A DNA stretch of 64,000 nt from an uncultured bacterium (GTDB taxonomy: Bacteria; Planctomycetota; Phycisphaerae; Phycisphaerales; SM1A02): positions 1 through 64,000 of the forward strand of contig CAIKXA010000051.1 in NCBI GenBank assembly GCA_903831295.1. The letters run 5' to 3'. A model generated the notes under the pieces. It made no database searches and had not been told where the DNA came from. It worked only from the letters and a program-made list of their open reading frames with translations. Positions 18,601 through 26,095 of the stretch are shown in pieces. A program made the position numbers and the translations under genes. Position 1 is the stretch's first letter. Every line of letters starts with the position of its first letter.

Positions 18601-19639
18601 CACCATTGGTCAAGGTGGAGTTGATGTGTCTGGTTGGGGCACTGGAATATGCACCTTGGGTGTTGGAAGCCTATTTACCGATGGCGCGACGCGAACCAAG
18701 ACCTATCAAGTGAACTTTGGCGAAACAAGCGGCGCTTGTGCGATGATTGCTGGTTTGGTTGGAGCCATGAACGGCTTTGCAGAAGCACTTTTTGGCGCTT
18801 CGATTGGAACCCCTGCCCTACGAAATATTTTAAACAATAACGCCACGGATCCACAAGGCAACACAACCGGCGGCTACATCGGAACAGTCACCATTCAATG
18901 TGGATTTCCGCCCGGAGCCGATCTTCCATCCACACTCGTGGACACTCCACAGGTTGTTTCTAATGGCGACACCAGCCAACCAGGTGAAGGAACCAATCAT
19001 AATGTTGGCGGTTTCCCGAAGGCCAAGGAGTGCTTAAGTTTCGTTCTTGCAAACCAATCCTTTCCAGCAGGAACACCATTTGATGTTCAGGTGATCACTG
19101 GAAGCGACCAAATTGGAAACAAGTTTTCTGTTGGAACACTCAACAACAAATTCTTGCAGGTTCAGTCCCAACAAAAAGGTCGCGGTTCGCGTGGTTCTGG
19201 CTATGGTCCTTCGCTTCCATATATTTCGTCAGGCTTGGCCACTGACATTCAGGTTCGATCAGTGCTGCAAGTTCCATCCAATGATTTGGTCAACGACGTG
19301 CTCTTGCAGGGCTACGGTTACGTGACAGGATCATCCAGCACGGCTGATATTGGCAACGCAATCGGCATCTTGTACGCCTACAACCAAAGCAACAACCGTT
19401 GGATCTATATCAACTATGGCTTCATGACAGGCACTGTGCCGATTCAGGGCAGCCCAAATGTATCTGGACTGCTATCCGCGACTGGCTTCAATCCTCAGGA
19501 CTTTATTGTGATCCAAGGCAGTGAACGAGTTGTCTATTCACGCTTCTTAACCTTTGGATTTGGCGCAGTGGGAACATATAGGGCGTTCTGGGATCAAATC
19601 TTTGTTCAGCTGAATCCACCAATTGATACAGGTGGTTAA
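15641..19639 (+). CDS. Large secreted subtilisin-family (S8) protein with cysteine-rich insert
   Basis: 1332 residues from the ATG at 15641 (GGAGA 12 bases upstream); the first 26 residues form a signal peptide. Residues about 100-250 include RSGRIVVKF, reminiscent of a protease propeptide. A cysteine-rich middle part (about 260-650) holds two related motifs: a CC...CC...WD..C pattern (nt 17509-17590) and a shorter one (nt 16828-16955). Such motifs are known to recur in planctomycete secreted proteins. The catalytic domain follows at about 780-1060: Asp792 in GVIDNS, His829 in DHGTAVLGV, the oxyanion Asn924 in PAGNGG and Ser1030 in GETSGACAMIAG. All four key residues are present, though GTSMA has become ETSGA. 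A beta-rich tail of about 290 residues ends the protein. It is likely exported or surface-bound; the target is unknown. Confidence 0.85.
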   Translation: MFRLTSSFALFVLVITCTLATQQASGVGAVIASNTTKKISAPVATPTSAPGADLITPGTKQLSKIATSGGAANQSNTSKALAETTATLKPRVLANKLKTTGPDSMDAVLSAGGANRGIRSGRIVVKFLDQLKVRCISGPGGKTIAATNNTNSETTQAFASTKTGKKTTEIDIATQLPTSPIASALALIDRFGGTVAPAINKTNSELAALEEKAAARSKNAQPDLAGYIFITIAPTALTAAAEAFNDLDCVEFAQVDYMPIPAQSGCPDRDLSLQNGNGAEGIDIGINCQTITDSNGSTIACNPPGPIFVQNFVGPTVAFSLTGGAGAITCSRPSRWAGYNPSITTGTGPNACVDYTPTLSAATWDCTGLPGCNLGGGVNGQCVNPPTGYTSTITCQYGCRDTACAEYLGTIGFINCDGSDATLVSGWDSTCATLANIYCPQLNLATPYNGGTVGPGMPQVDLASQACFLVDYLNGPNASEFAFDDSVAYDSCFSLRGPGTRGFNGIQGILKYTDIGNGDGIRPWGFTWNGAPGTAPTFPFAFLNQALVPTGDFSTLPPGFDCSAIPSSIAQFQVGGTMLVAVPTDAANAGLAEFDNAFKSFPYNYSHDCSTVSSSIPGCYITPCCVYVCVNDPSCCSYAWDASCVATANGNATLCQSGKVAFAGSPPTIPDFNAQPDGLFRARNLALFGTALPNVASTGEYITRMAGLVAADTNPAASVPPGLVLLSEIPAQSTPIVPTPTLPLGLNQTYGFINSGYSGGGIDVAGMIEFAGGIGVAPSSVLGDRTVVGVIDNSAIVDHVDLVGQVTVEAGQLVVIPPPGTSAFINPDHGTAVLGVLVASDDGFGITGLLPQAQAIFFPAVTKAQGGRLSTALVSAAETLNDGDVLCVPLEYGAGFTLASNTFTNQLFSVADSLGITTVIPAGNGGFEISVESTSAIIVGAAWPGTQTPVPFGSTMTKANLNALVPLTSNPYPGNSYCRWRSSNWSSTIGQGGVDVSGWGTGICTLGVGSLFTDGATRTKTYQVNFGETSGACAMIAGLVGAMNGFAEALFGASIGTPALRNILNNNATDPQGNTTGGYIGTVTIQCGFPPGADLPSTLVDTPQVVSNGDTSQPGEGTNHNVGGFPKAKECLSFVLANQSFPAGTPFDVQVITGSDQIGNKFSVGTLNNKFLQVQSQQKGRGSRGSGYGPSLPYISSGLATDIQVRSVLQVPSNDLVNDVLLQGYGYVTGSSSTADIGNAIGILYAYNQSNNRWIYINYGFMTGTVPIQGSPNVSGLLSATGFNPQDFIVIQGSERVVYSRFLTFGFGAVGTYRAFWDQIFVQLNPPIDTGG

Positions 19640-19677
19640 CAATCTATTCTTGAATTGATTTTGATAAATCAATTTAT

Positions 19678-19719
19678 AAAAGCCTAGCCGCGGTCATTCT
19701 CCGCGGCTAGGCTTTTTTT
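19678..19719 (+). terminator. Strong intrinsic terminator after the S8 protease gene
   Basis: A perfect 13-bp stem, AGCCTAGCCGCGG (19681-19693) and CCGCGGCTAGGCT (19701-19713), with loop TCATTCT and followed by a T-run. The flanking A-run extends pairing with the T-run. The GTG start of the next gene begins directly at its end. Confidence 0.95.
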
Positions 19720-20286
19720 GTGATCACCGATCCAAAACCCAACTTGTCCACCCCGCCCGAGCAAGCCGTTGTGGATGGCCGCAAAAACTTCATTGAACTT
19801 TGGGGCGACATGGGCGCGCGTTGGGGCGTTCCGCGCAGCATGACGGAGTTGCACGCGTTGCTGTTTATTACTGGAAAGCCAATGAACACGGACGAAATCA
19901 TGGCGGAACTTTCCATCAGCCGCGGCAATGTCAGCATGACATTGCGCACACTGCTTGATTGGGGAATTATTGTTCGCTCGCAGCAAAGCGAAAACCGCAA
20001 GGATTATTACAAGGCGGAGCAGGATGTCTGGAAACTTTTTTCCACAGTGGCCCGGGCGCGCAAACGCCGCGAATTAACGCCGCTTACCGAGCGATTAAAG
20101 TCTCTCGCAGCGGATGTGAAAGGCTGCGAGTCCACCGCAGCCGTCGAGCAGTGCCAACGCCTTCAAGCCATGCTGGACTTCATCGTAAAATTCGACGGAG
20201 TGTCGGAGCGTTTCTTATTGATGGGCGGCACAAGCATCAATATGATTTCCACACTGCTGGGCACAGGCAAGTCAGAAATTTCCTGA
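19720..20286 (+). CDS. GbsR/MarR-type winged-helix transcriptional regulator
   Basis: 188 residues. The segment FIELWGDMGARWGVPRSM (about 24-41) and the winged helix that follows (LLFITGKPMNTDEIMAELSISRGNVSMTLRTLLDWGII, seen in shorter pieces) match the GbsR branch of MarR-like regulators, which in Bacillus represses choline/betaine genes. The C-terminal half is helical and probably dimerises. The first in-frame start is the GTG at 19720, directly abutting the T-run of the preceding terminator. The mRNA may therefore be leaderless, or translation may start at the GTG near 19756. The regulated genes are not apparent; no osmolyte gene is nearby. Confidence 0.8.
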   Translation: MITDPKPNLSTPPEQAVVDGRKNFIELWGDMGARWGVPRSMTELHALLFITGKPMNTDEIMAELSISRGNVSMTLRTLLDWGIIVRSQQSENRKDYYKAEQDVWKLFSTVARARKRRELTPLTERLKSLAADVKGCESTAAVEQCQRLQAMLDFIVKFDGVSERFLLMGGTSINMISTLLGTGKSEIS

Positions 20287-20381
20287 GCAACCGTGACGCT
20301 AATGTGGAGCGAAGATATTTTCGAGCGTGCTAGAAAACTGAAATCCACTTTCAGCGCCATACGCACACGCAAACTCTGGTT

Positions 20382-20407
20382 CTCTTTCCAAATTGAATTG
20401 GAAAGAG
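20382..20407. other. Perfect 10-bp hairpin between regulator gene and tRNA-Ser
   Basis: CTCTTTCCAA (20382-20391) and TTGGAAAGAG (20398-20407) form a perfect stem with a 6-base loop. On the minus strand the order is tRNA-Ser, TTTTTTT, then this hairpin. On the plus strand it follows the regulator gene but without a T-run. It may mark the tRNA 3' trailer or weakly terminate the plus-strand transcript; it is not a classical terminator in either direction. Confidence 0.5.
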
Positions 20408-20415
20408 TAAAAAAA

Positions 20416-20505
20416 GGACAGAGCGGGATTCGAACCCGCGGTACAAGAATTACCCTGTACACCGGTTTAGCAAACCAGCGCCTTCAGCCACTCGGCCATC
20501 TGTCC
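20416..20505 (-). tRNA. tRNA-Ser (anticodon GCT)
   Basis: A class II tRNA on the minus strand. The acceptor stem GGACAGA/TCTGTCC is perfect. The D arm has GCCGAGTGGCTGAAGGC, the anticodon loop is TTGCTAA (GCT, reading AGC/AGT), the long variable arm has a GTACA/TGTAC stem, and the T arm is GCGGG TTCGAAT CCCGC. CCA is not encoded. The discriminator base is T, whereas G is usual for bacterial tRNA-Ser. It is followed at once by a T-run. Confidence 0.95.
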
Positions 20506-20709
20506 AAGGTACAACATCAGTGAATAAGCAGTGTAGCGAGGTTGCGCCGTTGCGCCTCTGAATTCGTCCAGTAAATCCATGTGCATGAGTTCATATGGCG
20601 GGTTGTGGTTCTAAATACGAGCAGATTTATGGCTATCCAAATACCCTGTCCTTCAAACCCACGTTAGAGTTATGGCAAAACCTATGCGCTTCATACAGCG
20701 CTCTCAATC

Positions 20710-21780
20710 ATGATTCTTGCCAACCTTCCACACGTCTTTCCATTGTCCAGCTATTCAGGCTTCATGACGCTGTTCTTTGTTGGTGTCGCGGCGTTGCTGG
20801 CGCTTGACTTGGGTGTGTTTCACCGTTCAACCAAGGTGATTCCCTGGAGATCCGCCCTTGCGAGCGTGATCGGCTGGACCGCGTTGGCGCTGGCGTTCAA
20901 TTTATTTTTCTGGTGGCTTTGCAAAGATTGGCTCAACGCGGATCCCAGCGTATTGACGGGCAGCGAGTTTGTAAAAAAAGACGGCACGGTTACGCCAAAT
21001 AGCGCCGCCACGCAAATCGGTCTGCAATGGCTGGCCAGTTACATCATTGAACTTTCCCTCAGCATTGACAACTTGTTTGTGTTTGTGATCATCTTCAAAC
21101 ATTTCGCCATTCCCGCGGGGCTGCAATACAGGGTGCTTTTTTGGGGAATCATTGGCGCGGTCATATTGCGAATTGCTTTCATCACGGCTGGAATTGAATT
21201 GATCCACCGATTTGAATGGCTGGCCGGAATTTTGGGCGCGTTCTTAATCAGCACTGGCGGTAAGTTGATTTGGAATTCATCGCAAGAGGACCACACCGAT
21301 CCTTCACACAGCATTGGCTATAAAATTTTGCGCAAACTCATGCCGCTTACAAATCAATTTAACGGCACGCATTTTTTCAGCCGCATCGATCATCGTTGGG
21401 TGGCCACGCCAATGTTCGCGGCGTTGGTGGTTGTCGAAATGACGGATGTTATTTTTGCCGTGGACAGCGTGCCCGCAGTGTTGGCCATCACCAAGGAACC
21501 AATCGTTGCCATCACGTCCAATATCGCTGCCATTCTTGGTTTGCGGGCCATGTATTTTCTGCTGGCCAATGTGATTGACCGCTTCTATTTGCTCAAGCCG
21601 GCGCTGGGAATCGTGCTTGCATTTGTGGGTGTAAAGATGGTCTATGGATGGTGGTTTGCCGCGCCACTGCTTCCAATTCATTGGAGTTTGATTATTGTAT
21701 TTGCGGTGATTTCATCGGGAATGTTTGGCAGTTTGCTGTTTCCGCGCCCCCCAAAAACCACGCCCGTTGATTCCCACTAG
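20710..21780 (+). CDS. TerC/Alx-family integral membrane protein
   Basis: 356 residues with about nine membrane segments. Diagnostic acidic residues lie in membrane helices: LLALDLGVFHR near the start, ELSLSIDNLFVFVIIF, and VEMTDVIFAVDSVPAVLAI. The family members Alx and TerC are tied to manganese export, metal loading of exoenzymes or tellurite resistance. I looked upstream for a yybP-ykoY manganese riboswitch, which often precedes this family, and did not find its conserved core. The C-terminus is normal. The gene is probably transcribed alone or with sucC, which starts 40 bases later. Confidence 0.92.
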   Translation: MILANLPHVFPLSSYSGFMTLFFVGVAALLALDLGVFHRSTKVIPWRSALASVIGWTALALAFNLFFWWLCKDWLNADPSVLTGSEFVKKDGTVTPNSAATQIGLQWLASYIIELSLSIDNLFVFVIIFKHFAIPAGLQYRVLFWGIIGAVILRIAFITAGIELIHRFEWLAGILGAFLISTGGKLIWNSSQEDHTDPSHSIGYKILRKLMPLTNQFNGTHFFSRIDHRWVATPMFAALVVVEMTDVIFAVDSVPAVLAITKEPIVAITSNIAAILGLRAMYFLLANVIDRFYLLKPALGIVLAFVGVKMVYGWWFAAPLLPIHWSLIIVFAVISSGMFGSLLFPRPPKTTPVDSH

Positions 21781-21819
21781 TTCCCAATTGTTCCCAGCGC
21801 AGTTGGTTACACTCGCCCA

Positions 21820-23016
21820 ATGCGAGTTCATGAATTTCAAGCCAGAGAAATGCTGGCCAATGCGGGCGTTCAAGTTCCAAGCGGCGGAGTTGCGGTCACG
21901 GTAGATGAGGCCGTTGCGGCAGCCACGGAAATATTTTCATCTGGCAATTCCATCGCGGTGGTGAAGGCGCAAGTGCACGCTGGCGGCCGCGGCAAGGCTG
22001 GCTTTGTGAAAGTTTGCAAGAACATTGAGGAGGTCAGAACCGCGGCCACTTTCATGTTGAGCAATCGCATGACGAGCCCGCAGACTCCGCCAGAAGGCCT
22101 GGAAGTTCGCCGCCTGCTTGTGGCCGCGGGAGTTGATATTCAAAAAGAATTTTATGTGGCGGTGCTCACCGACCGCGCCACTCGCCGCAACATGTTGATC
22201 GCCAGCGCCGAGGGTGGCGTGGAAATTGAACATGTGGCGGAAACCCGCCCCGAAGCAATTTTGAAACAGCCGCTTGATTCGCAATTGGGATTGCATCCAT
22301 ACATGGCGCGAAAGATGGCGTTTGAGCTTGGTTTCAAAGGCAAAGCCATCGCGCAAGCCACGGACGCGCTGTTGAAATTGGCCAAGGTGTTCGTGGAAAA
22401 AGACGCCACCATGGCGGAGATCAATCCACTAGTGCTTACCATGCCCGACGCAAAAAATACCGACGGGCGTGTGATGGCGATTGACGCCAAATTTACTTTT
22501 GATGACAACGCGCTCTTTCGCCACCCCACTGTCGCCGCTCTGTTTGACGCGCAAGAGGAAAACCCAGCCGAGATCAAAGCCAATGAATTTGGCTTGAGCT
22601 ATGTGGCGCTTGATGGTTCGATTGGATGCCTAGTGAACGGCGCGGGACTGGCCATGAGCACCATGGACATCATCAAGTTGCACGGCGGCGAACCCGCGAA
22701 CTTTTTAGATGTTGGCGGCAGCGCCTCCGAGGAGGCCGTGACAGAGGCTTTTCGAATTATTATTTCCGATTCACGCGTGAAGGGAATCTTGGTGAATATC
22801 TTTGGTGGCATAATGCAGTGCGACCGCATTGCGCGAGCCATCATTTCCGCGGCAAAAACCGTTGGTTTTCAAGTGCCGCTGGTGGTGCGCTTGGAAGGAA
22901 CAAATGTGGTGGAAGCACGCAAGTTGCTGGAGGCTGCCAAAAGAGAAATTCCAATGATGCAGACCGCAAGCGATCTTACGGATGCGGCCATGAAAATTAT
23001 CGCGGCCACAAAGTGA
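21820..23016 (+). CDS. sucC: Succinyl-CoA synthetase beta subunit
   Basis: 398 residues, as expected for SucC. It contributes the nucleotide-binding ATP-grasp domain (VVKAQVHAGGRGKAGFVKV at about 47-65) and the ligase domain of the TCA-cycle enzyme, with C-terminal landmarks LVNIFGGIMQCDRIARAI and VPLVVRLEGTNVVEARKLL. The start MRVHEFQAREML is typical (family MNIHEYQAKxLL). The partner alpha subunit gene sucD, normally adjacent, is not in the window; a HAD phosphatase follows instead. No ribosome binding site is evident. Confidence 0.95.
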   Translation: MRVHEFQAREMLANAGVQVPSGGVAVTVDEAVAAATEIFSSGNSIAVVKAQVHAGGRGKAGFVKVCKNIEEVRTAATFMLSNRMTSPQTPPEGLEVRRLLVAAGVDIQKEFYVAVLTDRATRRNMLIASAEGGVEIEHVAETRPEAILKQPLDSQLGLHPYMARKMAFELGFKGKAIAQATDALLKLAKVFVEKDATMAEINPLVLTMPDAKNTDGRVMAIDAKFTFDDNALFRHPTVAALFDAQEENPAEIKANEFGLSYVALDGSIGCLVNGAGLAMSTMDIIKLHGGEPANFLDVGGSASEEAVTEAFRIIISDSRVKGILVNIFGGIMQCDRIARAIISAAKTVGFQVPLVVRLEGTNVVEARKLLEAAKREIPMMQTASDLTDAAMKIIAATK

Positions 23017-23064
23017 TTTTCCCAAACACACTTTCACACCGTCGCAATCTTTCGGAGACAACCC

Positions 23065-23757
23065 ATGCTTGTGCTATTTGATATTGATGGAACCCTGCTG
23101 CAAAGCCAGCACGCCGGCATGCACGCCATGGTGGACGCGTTTGAAGAGTTGCATATTGGCAAAACATTTTCCTTTGACGGCATTGATATTGCGGGTCGCT
23201 TGGACACTTTAATTTGGCACGACATGGTGCGCCGCCACGAGGTCTCCGATGACGCTGATTCACACGAGGTGTTTCGCGAAACCTACCGGCGCCATTTGTC
23301 CAAGCGATTACAAGAGAACAACACCGTGAAAGCCTTTCATGGCGTGGCTGAATTGGTGGATCGCCTGGTACAAGAGCCCAATGTTGAACTTGGCTTGCTG
23401 ACAGGGAATTATCCCGCCACGGGTCGACTGAAAGTTGAATTTGCCGGCTTGAGCCACGATCATTTTACTGTGAACGCCTTCGCGGGCGAGGGCGCCACGC
23501 GGCGCGATCTTCCGCCCATCGCCTTGCGTCGTTACCGTGAAAAGCACGGGCGAGATATTGAGCGTGAACGCGTGGTCATTATTGGCGACACTCCGCATGA
23601 TGTGGATTGCGCCCACCACAATGGCTGTTTGTGCTTGGCGGTGGCCACCGGTCAATTTACAGCGGCGCAACTACGAGAATGCAAGGCCGATCATGTGGTC
23701 GAATCGCTTTCACCCGTGGAGCCCATTGTGCGCTGGTTGCTGCAACACCGCCGCTAA
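23065..23757 (+). CDS. HAD-family phosphatase, phosphoglycolate phosphatase-like
   Basis: 230 residues, a cytoplasmic hydrolase of HAD subfamily I. Motif I is LFDIDGTLL with nucleophile Asp6 and acid Asp8. Residues about 15-85 form a helical cap. Motif II lies in GLLTGNYP, and motif IV is IIGDTPHDVDCA with the metal-binding aspartates. A ribosome site CGGAGA lies ten bases before the ATG. The probable substrates are small phosphate esters such as 2-phosphoglycolate, but the cap gives no firm specificity. It lies between sucC and an unknown gene on the same strand. Confidence 0.85.
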   Translation: MLVLFDIDGTLLQSQHAGMHAMVDAFEELHIGKTFSFDGIDIAGRLDTLIWHDMVRRHEVSDDADSHEVFRETYRRHLSKRLQENNTVKAFHGVAELVDRLVQEPNVELGLLTGNYPATGRLKVEFAGLSHDHFTVNAFAGEGATRRDLPPIALRRYREKHGRDIERERVVIIGDTPHDVDCAHHNGCLCLAVATGQFTAAQLRECKADHVVESLSPVEPIVRWLLQHRR

Positions 23758-23781
23758 GGCTTTCGTACACTGCTGCCATTC

Positions 23782-24528
23782 ATGACGGATTCATTTCACA
23801 ATGTGTGCCGCGACTTCTATGTCAACCAAAAGTTGACCATGAAAATGGATTTGCCATGGGGTCGCGAAGCGGTGCTTGAACTGTTTGATCGATTGCGTGT
23901 GGGCATGCCTTCGCTGCAAGAATTAAAGCGCCAAGACCACGAGATTTCGTTGGAGAGCGCGGAAGACGATCAACGAAACTATGCGTGGGTTGCGCTTCGA
24001 CAAACCAGCCTGCGAAGTGGTTCGGTGAATCCCACCGATCTCAGCGAGGCCTATCGACTGCATCGGCTTGTGCTTGAGACGGCGCCTTGGTTTCTATCAA
24101 TTCGCCCGCTGGATATAGATCATTTGGAAATGGTCTTTGGCTTTGACTTTGAAGCCGAGGGCAACCGCGACGCGATTATTTTTGACGCCCTGCTTGCGGA
24201 TAGTCCGCTTGGTGGATTGATTGAACGAGACCGTGACGTTCCCGCGGATGTGCAACCATTCATTGGGCTTTCACTTGACCAAGAGGAAGGCGTGCAGGCG
24301 TTTGTGGAAATCAAGAGCCGCACCAAAAGCGCCGACATGACACCGCTGCGATTTCCCAGCGAGCCCATCAGCGTGTTCTTGACCGTGCGTCGCACCGCGC
24401 CCATTGCCAAACTTGAGGATTTGCCAGCCGCAATGGCCGCGTTGGCGGGCCACGCTGAACGCTTGGCGGAGGAGCGTGTGATTCCAAGCGTGCTTGTTCC
24501 TATTCGCAACGCCATCTTAAGCCGCTAG
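23782..24528 (+). CDS. Soluble protein of unknown function
   Basis: 248 residues, no signal peptide and no membrane segment. The sequence is well balanced, with long predicted helices and the segments LPWGREAVLELFDRLR (about 24-39) and FVEIKSRTKSADMTPLRFP. I do not recognise a family. It starts 24 bases after the HAD phosphatase gene and is probably in the same operon. A bidirectional hairpin follows. No function is proposed. Confidence 0.7.
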   Translation: MTDSFHNVCRDFYVNQKLTMKMDLPWGREAVLELFDRLRVGMPSLQELKRQDHEISLESAEDDQRNYAWVALRQTSLRSGSVNPTDLSEAYRLHRLVLETAPWFLSIRPLDIDHLEMVFGFDFEAEGNRDAIIFDALLADSPLGGLIERDRDVPADVQPFIGLSLDQEEGVQAFVEIKSRTKSADMTPLRFPSEPISVFLTVRRTAPIAKLEDLPAAMAALAGHAERLAEERVIPSVLVPIRNAILSR

Positions 24529-24564
24529 GAATTTGCAGCTCGGTTTTTACAACTAGATATTTCT

Positions 24565-24594
24565 AAAAATAAAAAACGCGCCTTACGACGCGTT
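24565..24594 (-). terminator. Intrinsic terminator shared by convergent genes
   Basis: The stem AACGCG (24575-24580) and CGCGTT (24589-24594) has an 8-base loop. On the minus strand it is followed by TTTTATTTTT, a good terminator for the basic protein gene ending at 24619. On the plus strand a T-rich run, GATTTATTTTT, also follows, so it may work both ways. Confidence 0.8.
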
Positions 24595-24618
24595 GATTTA
24601 TTTTTCGCGGAGTGAAAA

Positions 24619-24948
24619 TTACTTCGATGTTTGCTCAAGATATTTTTGCACGCTGCGAATGTCTGGCGCCAATTGATTGGTGTAGGAGATGGTGAATGAA
24701 ACTCCTGGCTTCAACACCACCACGCGGCTTGCGGTCTTGCGACTGATCCATGTGCGACCACCACGCTGATTGTGTTTGTTGTCTGTCTTCGCGCGTCGCT
24801 TGGCGAGCAAGTCCAACGCTTTCTGCACACGAGTTTCCATGCGCATAAGGCGGAAGATGGTCTTGCGCACGCTTTCGGCGGCGGGCATCTTGATGACCTT
24901 GTAAGTGACTTTTGTTCCGGGTTTAATTGAAGCTGTTGCAGTGGCCAT
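24619..24948 (-). CDS. Small highly basic protein of unknown function
   Basis: 109 residues from the ATG at 24948, chosen over a longer frame because AGGAG lies just upstream. About a quarter of the residues are Lys or Arg, concentrated in the centre (LLAKRRAKTDNKHNQRGGR). It has no signal peptide. The charge, size and private terminator recall ribosome-associated, nucleoid or RNA-binding proteins, but no known family motif is seen. The C-terminal half (VVVLKPGVSFTISYTN) looks like beta strands. It stands alone between convergent and co-directional neighbours. Confidence 0.8.
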   Translation of the reverse strand: MATATASIKPGTKVTYKVIKMPAAESVRKTIFRLMRMETRVQKALDLLAKRRAKTDNKHNQRGGRTWISRKTASRVVVLKPGVSFTISYTNQLAPDIRSVQKYLEQTSK

Positions 24949-25024
24949 GAAATCTCCTAATGCCGCAGAATGCGGCGAGCCACAAAATGTAGCCAAAATG
25001 TTCACTTTCGCCAAGTGGTGCCAA

Positions 25025-25921
25025 TCACTGAGAAAGAGAAGCCTCCGCCTGCTTCCACAGCTTCAGAAGCGCTTGGGTGCCATGGGCCCCATGGCCTAAT
25101 TCGTCTAAACGGCTATAAAGACGCTGAGAAAGGGCCAATCCAGGCAATTTCAGCCCCAATTCCTGGCAAGTTTCCATGGCAATTTTCAGGTCTTTGGCCA
25201 AATATGCCAACGAAAAACCGCTGTCCCAATCGTCCCGCAACATGCGCGGAACCAGATTTGCAAGGGTCCACGAACTGGCCGCGCCCCCGCCAACACTCTC
25301 CAACATTTTCCACGAGTCAAGTCCGGTTTCCTGGCTCAAGATCAGGGCCTCCGCGGCGGCGACCATGTTTGCGCCCACCAACAATTGATTCACCACTTTG
25401 CAAAGTTGTCCGCTACCGACATCGCCATGATGCACAATTGTTTTTCCCATGCGCTCAAAGCATGCCATCACTTCTGAAAGCGCCCAAACTTCCCCGCCAA
25501 CCATGATGGACAAACTCGCGTTGCGCGCGCCCAAGTCGCCTCCGGAAACTGGCGCATCAAGAAATCCAATTCCTTGGGCCTTTGCAATCTTTGCAATCTT
25601 ACGATCAAGCGTTGGTGAACTTGTAGCCATGTTCACAATCACACGCGGTGAATTTTTTGCTTTCAGGATTCCTTGCGCGCCAAGAAATACATCATCCACC
25701 TCTGCCGGCATTCCCACCATCGAAAAAACAAATTCACAATTCTCGGCGGCTTCTTGACTTGAATCCGCCCACTTCGCCCCGCGCGCCAACAGTGGTTCGG
25801 CGCGTGATCGTGTCCGGGTGTGAATGGTCAGCGGATAGCCAGCGTCAAGAAGGTGCCCCGCCATGGAGGCACCCATAATTCCCAACCCAATCCAAGCAAT
25901 CGGCGCGTGTATAGCTGTCAT
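25025..25921 (-). CDS. 3-hydroxyisobutyrate/tartronate-semialdehyde-type dehydrogenase
   Basis: 298 residues, the usual length of the beta-hydroxyacid dehydrogenase family (HIBADH, GarR/GlxR). The NAD(P)-binding motif is IGLGIMGASMAGHL (11-24). The substrate-binding motif is FLDAPVSGGDLGARNASL. The catalytic lysine lies in GSGQLCKVVNQLLVGAN, and the C-terminal GFSLAYLAKDLKIAME is also typical. It reduces or oxidises a small beta-hydroxy acid. Which one cannot be told, and no pathway neighbour helps. Confidence 0.9.
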   Translation of the reverse strand: MTAIHAPIAWIGLGIMGASMAGHLLDAGYPLTIHTRTRSRAEPLLARGAKWADSSQEAAENCEFVFSMVGMPAEVDDVFLGAQGILKAKNSPRVIVNMATSSPTLDRKIAKIAKAQGIGFLDAPVSGGDLGARNASLSIMVGGEVWALSEVMACFERMGKTIVHHGDVGSGQLCKVVNQLLVGANMVAAAEALILSQETGLDSWKMLESVGGGAASSWTLANLVPRMLRDDWDSGFSLAYLAKDLKIAMETCQELGLKLPGLALSQRLYSRLDELGHGAHGTQALLKLWKQAEASLSQ

Positions 25922-26095
25922 AACCCTTGAATGTAACTGTGGAAAGGAAACGACACACGCAAGGCAAATTCATTGCATAGGGAGGATATGCAAACCACAA
26001 ACTCTCTAATAATTGTCACAATGAACCAAACGCATTCTGCGAACCAATTCAAGAAGCCACCGTAACTCGACACAATCAAAACGGAGAAAATAATC

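Noticed and set aside
20506-20709. Manganese (yybP-ykoY) riboswitch upstream of the TerC gene
   Set aside because: I looked for the conserved core and could not find it; the region has no matching paired elements.
25988-26065. 25-codon ORF with GGGAGG upstream of the MoxR gene
   Set aside because: The purine run is only two bases before the ATG, too close for a normal ribosome site, and the peptide has no regulatory feature.
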